DNA from: Bacteroidales bacterium
Lineage (GTDB): Bacteria > Bacteroidota > Bacteroidia > Bacteroidales > UBA932
Direction: 5' to 3'
Length of the DNA: 54,314 nt
Assembly: GCA_016288775.1 (NCBI GenBank)
Contig: JAEELG010000015.1
Location: 1-54,314, forward strand
Positions 1 through 6,643 of this stretch are shown here, piece by piece. A program made the translations under genes and the position numbers. The notes beneath the pieces are model-generated. The model ran no database searches. It saw only the letters and a program-made list of their open reading frames with translations, and was not told where the DNA came from. Position 1 is the first letter of the stretch, and every line of letters starts with the position of its first letter.

Positions 1-728
1 AGGCCAAGGACATCGTCAGCGAGAAAGCCACCGCTGTCGGCATGCCTTCGGTCACCGAGCGCTGGGCGGGCGGTATGCTTACCAACTTCCCCACCATCCG
101 CAAGGCCATCAAGAAGATGAGCACCATCGACAAGATGAAAGAAGACGGCACCTTCGAGAAGCTCGCAAAGCGTGAGCGCCTCCAGGTCGACCGCCAGAGG
201 GCAAAACTCGAGAAGAACCTCGGCTCCATCCGCGACATGAGCCGCCTCCCTTCCGCGATCTTCGTGATCGACGTGCAGAAAGAGGCCAACGCCGTCAAGG
301 AAGCCAACCGCCTCAACATTCCGGTATTCGCCATGGTTGATACTTGTTGCGATCCTACCACTGTTGATTATGTTATTCCGGCAAATGACGATGCGGCAAA
401 GTCTATCGAGTGCATCATGAACGTCCTCTGCGCAGCCATCGCCGAAGGTCTTGAGGAGCGCAAGCTCGAGAAGGACAAGGAAGCTCCCGCCGAGGAGGCA
501 GCTCCCGCAGCCGAAGCAAAGGGCGCAACCCGCAAGCTCCGCGCACGCAAGGGTGCCAAGCCCGAGGAGGCCCCCGCAGCCGAGAAGGTGGAGGTAGCCG
601 AAGAGCCTAAGGCAGAAGAGCCCAAGGCTGAGGCCGCTCCCAAGGCCCCTAAGGCCCCCAAGGCTCCTAAGGCAGAAGCTCCCGCAGAGCCCGAGGCCCC
701 CAAAGCCGAAGAGCCCAAGGCCGAATAA
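1..728 (+). CDS. rpsB: 30S ribosomal protein S2, 5' end outside the window
   Basis: Small-subunit ribosomal protein S2, on the back of the 30S subunit between head and body. The open frame enters the window at base 3 with no start, so the first part of the S2 fold is missing; the ATG at 42 is internal. The S2 core is clear: VTERWAGGMLTNF, the coiled-coil region rich in K, R and E, then VDTCCDPTTVDYVIPANDDA, the usual C-terminal core motif. After about visible residue 155 comes a tail of about 80 residues made almost only of A, P, E and K, with EEPKAE and APKAPKAPKAPK repeats. tsf follows after 30 bases, the common rpsB-tsf order. Codons around 335-410 use many A/T third positions, unlike the rest of the gene. 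Confidence 0.97.
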   Translation, partial: AKDIVSEKATAVGMPSVTERWAGGMLTNFPTIRKAIKKMSTIDKMKEDGTFEKLAKRERLQVDRQRAKLEKNLGSIRDMSRLPSAIFVIDVQKEANAVKEANRLNIPVFAMVDTCCDPTTVDYVIPANDDAAKSIECIMNVLCAAIAEGLEERKLEKDKEAPAEEAAPAAEAKGATRKLRARKGAKPEEAPAAEKVEVAEEPKAEEPKAEAAPKAPKAPKAPKAEAPAEPEAPKAEEPKAE

Positions 729-758
729 GTTCCATTAACGTTTTAAAGAGATAAAGCT

Positions 759-1754
759 ATGGCAATTACAGCAGCAGACGTAATGAAATTACGCAAGATG
801 ACTTCTGCCGGTATGATGGACTGCAAGAAGGCACTCGAAGAGGCTGAAGGCAACTTCGAGAAGGCCATCGGCATCATCCGTGAGAAGGGTAAGATGGTTG
901 CTGCCAAGCGCGCCGACCGTGAGACTTCCGAAGGCGCCGTGAAGGCACGCATCGCCGGCAACAAGGGTATCCTTGTGTGCCTTGGCTGCGAGACCGACTT
1001 CGTGTCCCGCAACGCCGACTTCCAGAACCTCGCAGACGCCATCGCCGACGTCGCCATTGCAAACTGCCCTGCAGACCTCGAAGGCCTGAAGGCTTGCAAG
1101 ATGGCCGACGGCTACACCGTGGCTGAGGCTGTCGAGGCCCAGACCGGCAAGACCGGTGAGAAGCACGTCCTCGTGGGCTACGCCCTCGTGGAGGCTCCTT
1201 TCGTGGCCGAGTACATCCACAAGATCAACGGCAAGCTCGGCGCCCTCGTAGGCTTCAACAAGCCCATTTCCGAGGCTCTCGCCAAGGGTGTCGTGATGCA
1301 GGTCGCATCCATGAACCCCGTTTCCATCGGCGTGGCCGACTGCCCTCAGAGCGTTCTCGACAACGAGAAGGCCGTCGCAGTGCAGAAGACCAAGGACGAG
1401 ATGGTGCAGAAGGCTATCGACGCCGCCCTGAAGAAGGCCGGCATCAACCCTGCCCACGTGGACAGCGAGGATCATATCGAGTCCAACACCGCCAAGGGTT
1501 GGCTCACCCCCGAGCAGGCTGCCCAGGCCCGCGAGATTATCAAGACCGTCGGTGAGGAGAAGGCCGCAAGCCTGAACCCCGCGATGATCGAGAATATCGC
1601 CAACGGCCGCGTGCAGAAGTTCCTCAAGGAGATGACCCTCGAGGAGCAGGAGTACCAGATGAGCGACGACAAGATCTCCGTCAAGGCCGCAATCGCAGCC
1701 GAGGACAAAGAGGCCAAAGTCGTTGCCTTCAAGCGCTTCTCCCTGACCGACTAA
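759..1754 (+). CDS. tsf: Translation elongation factor Ts
   Basis: EF-Ts, the cytoplasmic nucleotide exchange factor that releases GDP from EF-Tu. The 331-residue product has the N-terminal UBA-like segment (VMKLRKMTSAGMMDCKKAL), the core motif CETDFVSRN that contacts EF-Tu, and two dimerisation/core subdomains to the C-terminus. The ATG at 759 gives the canonical EF-Ts N-terminus (MAITAADVMKLR), so the start is secure. It lies 30 bases after rpsB and was probably cotranscribed with it. A strong hairpin with a T run follows 19 bases after the stop. Nothing in the protein looks unusual; the length is within the usual EF-Ts range. Confidence 0.98.
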   Translation: MAITAADVMKLRKMTSAGMMDCKKALEEAEGNFEKAIGIIREKGKMVAAKRADRETSEGAVKARIAGNKGILVCLGCETDFVSRNADFQNLADAIADVAIANCPADLEGLKACKMADGYTVAEAVEAQTGKTGEKHVLVGYALVEAPFVAEYIHKINGKLGALVGFNKPISEALAKGVVMQVASMNPVSIGVADCPQSVLDNEKAVAVQKTKDEMVQKAIDAALKKAGINPAHVDSEDHIESNTAKGWLTPEQAAQAREIIKTVGEEKAASLNPAMIENIANGRVQKFLKEMTLEEQEYQMSDDKISVKAAIAAEDKEAKVVAFKRFSLTD

Positions 1755-1773
1755 AAGTCAATCGCAACAACGC

Positions 1774-1806
1774 AAAAGCGCGGCTCGAAAGAGTCGCGCT
1801 TTTTTG
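1774..1806 (+). terminator. Intrinsic terminator after tsf, possibly bidirectional
   Basis: An 11-bp stem, AAGCGCGGCTC pairing with GAGTCGCGCTT (one G-U pair), closes on a GAAA loop at 1787-1790 and runs into six T residues. On the minus strand the same hairpin is followed by four T residues, right after the gldH-like stop at 1808. It could therefore end transcripts from both sides of this convergent junction. Confidence 0.9.
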
Positions 1807-1807
1807 C

Positions 1808-2221
1808 TTAGCGTACAACCTTGCTGCAGACGAGGCCGAGGCCGCGGAGGCCGGGGGGCTCGGGTGCGATGGTGACGCCTAGCTCCCAGGTGCCGGGCTC
1901 CGAGGGCACCACGCCGCTGCGGTACCGGGCGCGGAGCGAATCGGCCGGGTAGTAAACCGTCTCGGAGAAATAGCGGCCGGAAGGCGAACGCCAGACCACC
2001 TGAAGCGGGAAACTCGCCACGGTGTCGGGCTGCATCAGCGGATGGTCGATTGCGGTATAGAATGACAGGTTGTAGCCGGCCAGGGTGTCGGTCATCACTA
2101 CTTCGAAGGAGTATTCTCCCGTGCCGTCGGAACGGATGAACTGCTCACGTGCAGGCGGCTCGCCGCACGCCGCAACCAGCAGCGCCGCGGCCAGAATCAT
2201 TCCTGCCGCCCTTCGCATCAT
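1808..2221 (-). CDS. GldH-like gliding motility lipoprotein
   Basis: A 137-residue lipoprotein. Two adjacent ATGs give MMRRAAGMILAAALLVAAC; VAAC is a good lipobox. The mature part (QFIRSDGTGEYSFEVVMTDT, IDHPLMQPDTVASFPLQVVW, YPADSLRARY) is a short all-beta domain matching GldH as known in Bacteroidota, where it sits next to a PSP1 protein. The start overlaps the PSP1 stop as ATGA. The frame stays open far upstream, but that stretch lies antisense or out of frame within PSP1 and is not coding here. GldH is tied to gliding and type IX secretion in gliding species, but homologues are common in non-gliding Bacteroidales, so the role in this organism is open. Confidence 0.75.
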   Translation of the reverse strand: MMRRAAGMILAAALLVAACGEPPAREQFIRSDGTGEYSFEVVMTDTLAGYNLSFYTAIDHPLMQPDTVASFPLQVVWRSPSGRYFSETVYYPADSLRARYRSGVVPSEPGTWELGVTIAPEPPGLRGLGLVCSKVVR

Positions 2222-3372
2222 TTCTGCCCGGACTTGTTGCCGCGATTCCTGTTGCGGCTGCGGGAACGCTTGCGCTTGCGCTTGGGAGCGTCGAAACGGG
2301 AGATGCTGTCGTCGCCAACGGCTGTCACGAACTCCGGCATCACGGGCTCCGGTTCGGTACGGAGCGACTCGGGACGCTCGCCGCGGCGGTTCATGTCGAG
2401 GATTTCCTGAACTTCGGCGGCGTCGAGCGGATACAGGTCGGCGTCGGAGTTGCGGTCGTACGAGAAGTACATTATCTCGCGCAGGATGTCGGTCTTGCGG
2501 AGGTAGGCCAGGCCGTCTTCGAACTCGAGTGGCCCCTGGACGCGCGGGATGCGGGACTGGGCGTCGAGGTAGGTGGCCACTTCGTAGTTGAGGCAGCACT
2601 TGAGCTTGCCGCACTGGCCTGCGAGTTTCTGGGGGTTGAGCGACAGGTCCTGGCAGCGCGCCGCCGACGTGGATATGCTCTGGAAGGAGGTGATGTAGTT
2701 GGCGCAGCAAAGCTCCCTGCCGCATACACCCAGGCCTCCGATCAGTCCGGCCTCCTGGCGCGCGCCGATCTGCTTCATCTCGATGCGGATGCGGAATTCC
2801 TCGGCGAAAACCTTGATGAGCTGGCGGAAGTCTACGCGGCCGTCGGCGATATAGTAGAATATAGCCTTGGTGCCGTCGCCCTGGAACTCCACGTCGCCGA
2901 TTTTCATCTCAAGACCGAGTTCGGCGGCTATCTTGCGCGCCTTGATCATGGTCTCGTGCTCGCGGGCTATGGCGTCCTGCCACTTCTGGATGTCGAGCGG
3001 CTTTGCCTTGCGGTAGATCTTCTTGAATTCCACGTTCTCGCGGATCACTCCCTTGCATGCCATCTGGCGCGCCACGATTGGCCCGGCCAGCGTAACGATG
3101 CCCAGGTCGTGTCCGTTGGCGGCTTCCACTATCACGAGGTCGCCGATTCCGAGCTTCTGCCCCGAATCGTTGATATAGAATCCCTTGCGCGTGTTCTTGA
3201 AACGCACTTCGAATATGTCGGGACAGGTTCCGTCTTCCACCTTGCTCAGCCAGTTGCGGTCGGAGAGCTTGCAGCAGCCGGCTCGGTAGCCGCAGCTTAT
3301 TTCATCTCCTTCTCCGCCCTTGACCACGGTGCAGCCGCGGAAGCAGTCGTATTGTATAGTCTCGTTATCCAT
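2218..3372 (-). CDS. PSP1-domain protein (RicT/YaaT-like)
   Basis: A 384-residue cytoplasmic PSP1 C-terminal-domain protein. In Bacillus the relative RicT (YaaT) forms the Y-complex with RicA and RicF, carries an Fe-S cluster and affects RNase Y processing; the role in Bacteroidota is not defined. Seen here: N-terminal Cys residues (CFRGCT, CGYRAGCC), the PSP1 core (VIVEAANGHDLGIVTLAGPIV), and a second Cys group (CGRELCCANY, CGKLKCCLNYE). The C-terminus is basic and Arg-rich (PKRKRKRSRSRNRNRG), suggesting nucleic acid contact. It lies directly after holB (start and stop share one base), an arrangement also seen in Firmicutes. Confidence 0.88.
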   Translation of the reverse strand: MDNETIQYDCFRGCTVVKGGEGDEISCGYRAGCCKLSDRNWLSKVEDGTCPDIFEVRFKNTRKGFYINDSGQKLGIGDLVIVEAANGHDLGIVTLAGPIVARQMACKGVIRENVEFKKIYRKAKPLDIQKWQDAIAREHETMIKARKIAAELGLEMKIGDVEFQGDGTKAIFYYIADGRVDFRQLIKVFAEEFRIRIEMKQIGARQEAGLIGGLGVCGRELCCANYITSFQSISTSAARCQDLSLNPQKLAGQCGKLKCCLNYEVATYLDAQSRIPRVQGPLEFEDGLAYLRKTDILREIMYFSYDRNSDADLYPLDAAEVQEILDMNRRGERPESLRTEPEPVMPEFVTAVGDDSISRFDAPKRKRKRSRSRNRNRGNKSGQK

Positions 3373-4349
3373 CAGATAATGCCGTTAAGCCGGTCCACCA
3401 AATCGGTGAACAGTATTTTCATGTTTACGTTGCGCTCCACCAGCCTGAAGGCCCTGTCGAAGCAGCCCATGGCGGCGCGGGGGAAGGTTTTCTTGACCTT
3501 GGGAGCCCACTCCTGCGGCTTTCCGGAGCCGGTGGGAGGCAGCTGCAGCCCCTGCTGCGCCAGGAAGATGTTGCGCATCGCATCGGATGCAAATTTACAA
3601 AAAGCTTTCGCATTTTCGCGCGAAGGCAGGGCCGCAAGTTCCTCCCCGGCCTCGAGTGCTGCGGGCAGGTCGCGGCTGATGAGAGCCTCCATGAGTGCGT
3701 CGAGCAGCTCGGGGCGGTCGAACTCGGGAGCGCGCACCTGGGCTCCCAGCTGGATGTGCTGGCAGCGCGACGCGATGGTCTGCAGCACCTTCTCGGGAGC
3801 GTGGGTGATAAGCACGAACTGCGTCTTCTCCTCCGGTTCCTCGATGGCCTTCAGCAGGCGGTTCGCGGTCTCCTGGTTCATCTTCTCGGGGAGATAGATG
3901 ACCACCGAGCGGTATCCGCCCTCCAGCGCGCTCAGTGCGAGCTGTGCCAGCAGCTCCCTGGCTTCCGCCACCGCGATGAGCGCCGACTTGCTCTCAATTC
4001 CGAGGGCGGCTCCAAGCTCCGCCTCGGTGAAACGGGGGTTCGCCAGCACCAGCTCGCGGAAGCCGCTCATCAGCGACAGCGAGGTCTGCGGAGCCGTGAC
4101 CGGGAAGATGAAGTGCACGTCGGGATGAATGAGTTTGGAGATGCGGTTGCAGGAAGGGCACACGCCGCAGGAGTCGCCGCCGCTGCGGGAGCCGCAGTAC
4201 AGATACTGCAGGAAGGCGAGCGTCACGCTCATCGCCGGGCCGCCGTCGGGCTCGGAGAACATGATGGCGTGCGGCACACGGCCGCTGTCGACCATCGAAG
4301 CGAGGGTCTTCAGCACCTCGGGGCTGCCTCCTGTTTCTGCGAATCTCAT
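3372..4349 (-). CDS. holB: DNA polymerase III subunit delta' (clamp-loader)
   Basis: A 325-residue AAA+ clamp-loader subunit that helps place the beta clamp on DNA. The frame stays open upstream, but the right start is the ATG at 4349 (MRFAETGGSPEVLKTL), which overlaps the stop of the upstream polyprenyl synthase as ATGA. Diagnostic parts are the zinc-binding Cys group (YCGSRSGGDSCGVCPSC), a degenerate P-loop (FSEPDGGPAMS) as expected for delta', and the segment MNQETANRLLKAIEEPEEKT followed by FVLITHAPEKVLQTIASRCQ, the classic SRC-motif region of clamp loaders. The C-terminal third is helical. Its place next to the PSP1 gene supports the call. Confidence 0.9.
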   Translation of the reverse strand: MRFAETGGSPEVLKTLASMVDSGRVPHAIMFSEPDGGPAMSVTLAFLQYLYCGSRSGGDSCGVCPSCNRISKLIHPDVHFIFPVTAPQTSLSLMSGFRELVLANPRFTEAELGAALGIESKSALIAVAEARELLAQLALSALEGGYRSVVIYLPEKMNQETANRLLKAIEEPEEKTQFVLITHAPEKVLQTIASRCQHIQLGAQVRAPEFDRPELLDALMEALISRDLPAALEAGEELAALPSRENAKAFCKFASDAMRNIFLAQQGLQLPPTGSGKPQEWAPKVKKTFPRAAMGCFDRAFRLVERNVNMKILFTDLVDRLNGII

Positions 4350-5314
4350 ACTTTCCGGATTGCGTTGTAACGTGCTATCTCTGCAAGGGCGTCCCTTTCG
4401 GGCGATGCGGGGAAGGCTTCCAGGGCCTCCAGAGCCTCGCCGATGAAGTCGTCGAGCCGCCGCATGGCGTATTCGATGCCGCCGTGTCCGCACACGTAGG
4501 AGCGGAGCTCGGCGACGTACTCGGGATGCTGGGGAATGTCGCGCACCCTGGCGCGCAGATCCGCCTCGTCGGGTGCGCTTTGCAGCACACCCAGCAGCGG
4601 GAGCGTGATTTTCTGCTCCTTGAGGTCGATGCCCACGGGCTTGCCTATCTGGCCGTCGTCGAGGTAATCGAAGATGTCGTCGCGTATCTGGAACGCCAGG
4701 CCGGTGGCGCGCCCGAAGCGGGATGCCGCGTAGCACAGCTCCTTCGGAGCGTCTACCGAAAGTGCGGCGGTGGTGCAGGCGGTCTCGAACAGCGAAGCGG
4801 TCTTGCAGTAGATGATGCGCAGGTAATCTTCTTCGCTGGTGTCGGCCCCGGAGGCCTTCTCCAGCTGCAGCATCTCTCCCTCGGCGAGGTGCGAGAGCGT
4901 TGCGGAGAACATCTTGAACGCGTCGGTGCGGTGTGTGGTTTCGATGATCAGGTCCACGGCGCGCGCCAGCCAGTAGTCGCCCACCAGCACTGCGGCGTTG
5001 GGGCCCATGAGGGCAGACAGCGTCGGGCGTCCGCGGCGCAGGGAACTGCTGTCGGCCACGTCGTCGTGGAACAGGGTGGCGTTGTGCAGGAGCTCGACGG
5101 CTGCGGCGTAATGCAGCGAGTCGCCGTTCGTTCCTCCCAGACAGCGTGCCGTGAGCAGCGCCAGCTTGGGACGCAGCTGCTTCCCGGAGTTGGAGAGGGA
5201 TGCGTCGTTGATGGAATTGAGCAGGCCGATATCGGAGCGCAGCGACTTCCGGATCAGGTCTTCGCAGCCCGTCCAGTCAGCCCCGAGAAGGGTTATGATA
5301 TCGCTTCCTGTCAC
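4346..5314 (-). CDS. Trans-polyprenyl diphosphate synthase, GTG start
   Basis: Makes long-chain all-trans polyprenyl diphosphate from FPP/GGPP and IPP, the side chain of menaquinone. The protein has 322 residues if started at the GTG at 5314, close to the usual 320-325. Upstream sequence in this frame is antisense-like and unrelated. The first Asp-rich motif is FHDDVAD (Asp 84, 85, 88), the second FQIRDDIFDYLDD; KQLRPKLALL holds the IPP-binding residues. The GTG overlaps the TGA of the LOG-family gene as GTGA, which supports this start. Which chain length it makes cannot be read from the sequence. The ispH gene elsewhere in the window supplies earlier precursors. Confidence 0.9.
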   Translation of the reverse strand: MTGSDIITLLGADWTGCEDLIRKSLRSDIGLLNSINDASLSNSGKQLRPKLALLTARCLGGTNGDSLHYAAAVELLHNATLFHDDVADSSSLRRGRPTLSALMGPNAAVLVGDYWLARAVDLIIETTHRTDAFKMFSATLSHLAEGEMLQLEKASGADTSEEDYLRIIYCKTASLFETACTTAALSVDAPKELCYAASRFGRATGLAFQIRDDIFDYLDDGQIGKPVGIDLKEQKITLPLLGVLQSAPDEADLRARVRDIPQHPEYVAELRSYVCGHGGIEYAMRRLDDFIGEALEALEAFPASPERDALAEIARYNAIRKV

Positions 5315-5832
5315 AATAACGCTGTGAGTTCTTCCACCGTGGCCGGCATCAGCAGGCGTGCGCGGTCTTCGGGAGTGAGCATTTTGGTTGCCACGAAATG
5401 GTCGAGCAATGCGGCGAGGGGGTCGTAGAAGCCGTCCACGTTCAGGGCTGCGATACGGCCGCCGAACTTGCCGAGTTTGGAGAGCACCAGGGTCTCGAAG
5501 AGTTCGTCCATGGTGCCGATTCCGCCCGGAAGGGCTATGGCCCAGTCGACGCCTTCGCGCATGATTTCCTTGCGCTCCGACATGGTGTCTGTCCAGACGG
5601 TCTCGGTAAGGCCGGGATGCTCTAGGCCTTTCATGAAGCGGGGCAGGATGCCGCGGTTGCGGGCTCCGCATGCCACCGCCTCGTCGCACACCACGCACAT
5701 GGTGCCCTTGACGGTACCGCCGGAGACTATCTCATAGCCTCTGGCGCACGCCGCTCGCACCACTTCCCTTGCTGCCTGGTTGTATCGGGGGTCGATTTCC
5801 TTTACTGCCGAGCAGAAGAAAAGGGCCCTCAT
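5311..5832 (-). CDS. LOG-family (TIGR00730) Rossmann-fold protein
   Basis: A 173-residue protein of the LOG family, whose members include cytokinin-riboside 5'-monophosphate phosphoribohydrolases that cleave ribose 5-phosphate from purine nucleotides. The signature PGGIGTMDE lies at residues 102-110, and a GGT motif with the N-terminal Rossmann fold lies near residues 38-40. The start at 5832 overlaps the trxA stop as ATGA. In bacteria these enzymes may have a nucleotide-salvage or housekeeping role; a hormone role is not implied. The length is slightly under the typical 180-190. Confidence 0.85.
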   Translation of the reverse strand: MRALFFCSAVKEIDPRYNQAAREVVRAACARGYEIVSGGTVKGTMCVVCDEAVACGARNRGILPRFMKGLEHPGLTETVWTDTMSERKEIMREGVDWAIALPGGIGTMDELFETLVLSKLGKFGGRIAALNVDGFYDPLAALLDHFVATKMLTPEDRARLLMPATVEELTALL

Positions 5833-6143
5833 AGATAGAGGTCGATCTTGGCTGCGATTTCCTGCTTGGGAAGAACGCCCACGGTACGGTCCACAACCTC
5901 TCCGTTCTTCACGAATACGAGGGTGGGGATGTTGCGGATGCCGAAACGCGCCGCGATATCTTCGCAGTCGTCTACGTTGCACTTGGCGATGGTCGCCTTG
6001 CCGGCATACTCGGCGGCGAGCTCGTCAACGGTGGGGCCGAGGATGCGGCAGGGGCCGCACCATGTTGCCCAGAAATCTATCACGAGGAGCCCGGGCGCTG
6101 CCAGGATGTCCTCGAAGTTGGTGTTGGTGATCACTTTTTCCAT
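5829..6143 (-). CDS. trxA: Thioredoxin
   Basis: A 104-residue cytosolic thioredoxin that reduces protein disulfides. The active site WCGPC has its cysteines at 29 and 32; the cis-proline is in RNIPTLVFVKNG. No signal peptide. It is the first gene of a six-gene minus-strand chain (trxA, LOG, polyprenyl synthase, holB, PSP1, GldH-like), each next start overlapping the previous stop. A good Bacteroidota promoter lies so close upstream that the transcript would have a leader of only a few bases or none. Confidence 0.96.
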   Translation of the reverse strand: MEKVITNTNFEDILAAPGLLVIDFWATWCGPCRILGPTVDELAAEYAGKATIAKCNVDDCEDIAARFGIRNIPTLVFVKNGEVVDRTVGVLPKQEIAAKIDLYL

Positions 6144-6149
6144 AACTCA

Positions 6150-6181
6150 CAAATATAGCGAATAGCGAATTAAAATCCAAA
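6150..6181 (-). promoter_or_regulatory. Promoter of the trxA operon
   Basis: On the minus strand TATATTTG (6157 to 6150) matches the Bacteroidota -7 element TAnnTTTG, and TTTG (6181 to 6178) lies 20 nt further upstream, the usual -33 distance. Only six bases separate the -7 box from the trxA ATG at 6143, so the start site should fall at or just before the start codon. Confidence 0.75.
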
Positions 6182-6240
6182 CGGCGGAAGAGATGCTGAC
6201 AGTCTGAGCCGAAACGGCCTCCGAAAGACAACATATTTTT

Positions 6241-6338
6241 GGCGCAGGTCCTCTGAAGGTAGGGGGGATCTGCGCCACGAATAGGCTATCTGCGCAATCT
6301 AGCGGCGCAGGTCACGGCAACATTATGGGACCTGCGCC
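6241..6338. repeat. Two tandem inverted repeats built from a GGCGCAGGTC unit, plus one extra half-site
   Basis: The gene-free stretch 6182-6349 holds five copies of a 10-base unit. GGCGCAGGTC is at 6241-6250 and 6304-6313; its complement occurs as GATCTGCGCC (6267-6276), TATCTGCGCA (6287-6296) and GACCTGCGCC (6329-6338). Copies 4 and 5 form a perfect 10-bp stem with a 15-base loop; copies 1 and 2 form a 9/10 stem with a 16-base loop; copy 3 lies alone between them. No T run follows either stem in the direction of transcription, so these do not look like ordinary intrinsic terminators. The stretch separates the end of the efflux operon from the trxA promoter. Confidence 0.8.
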
Positions 6339-6349
6339 ATGGCGGTGGG

Positions 6350-6643
6350 CTAGTAATTCTCCTCGATATTCCAGACGAAGGCCCGTAAGCCGAGGTCGGG
6401 GGAGGCTTCGTCCTTGGCGCGGAGGGCGTCGAGGATGGGGCGGACCTTGTCGTCCTTCACGAAAGCCAGGACGGCGTGGTTCTGCTCGGGCCAGGCATGG
6501 CTGCCGAGATGGGGAGTGCCGTTGAAATGGCCTTTGCCCTGGATGTCGGTCCAGCGGGTGAAGCCCCGCTGGCCGTTCTCCTCCAGCACTTCAACGATCT
6601 CTTCGTTGAATGCCTGATTGTAACTTATGAATATCCCTTTCAT
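6350..6643 (-). CDS. PG0541-family transporter-associated P-II-like protein
   Basis: A 97-residue cytoplasmic protein resembling the PG0541 family, small P-II-like proteins encoded after RND pumps in Bacteroidota. It begins MKGIFISYNQAFNEEIVEVLEENG, the beta-alpha pattern of a ferredoxin-like P-II fold, and has FTRWTDIQGKGHFNGTPHLG in the position of the P-II loop region. Its start overlaps the pump stop as ATGA, so it is the last gene of the efflux operon. Regulation or sensing of the pump is the obvious idea, but this is inference; no function is established for the family to my knowledge. Confidence 0.75.
   Translation of the reverse strand: MKGIFISYNQAFNEEIVEVLEENGQRGFTRWTDIQGKGHFNGTPHLGSHAWPEQNHAVLAFVKDDKVRPILDALRAKDEASPDLGLRAFVWNIEENY

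Noticed and set aside
470..728. Repeats at the end of rpsB considered as a CRISPR-like or tandem DNA repeat element
   Set aside because: They are short, irregular and in frame, and encode a low-complexity protein tail; there are no spacers.
1808..2725. A 305-residue version of the GldH-like protein
   Set aside because: The first half overlaps PSP1 in another frame. The lipoprotein signal starting at 2221 marks the true beginning.
2149..3897. Long open frame (about 580 codons) on the plus strand opposite the PSP1 and holB genes
   Set aside because: It lies antisense to two well-recognised genes, its translation resembles no protein family, and such frames arise when third codon positions are nearly all G or C.
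4346..5698. A longer polyprenyl synthase with about 120 extra N-terminal residues
   Set aside because: The upstream part lies inside the LOG-family gene in another frame and is Arg/His-rich without similarity; the GTG at 5314 gives the normal family length and a GTGA overlap.
6304..6338. The 10-bp hairpin considered as an intrinsic terminator of the efflux operon
   Set aside because: No T run follows the stem on either strand; it is part of a repeated-unit cluster and is listed as a repeat instead.
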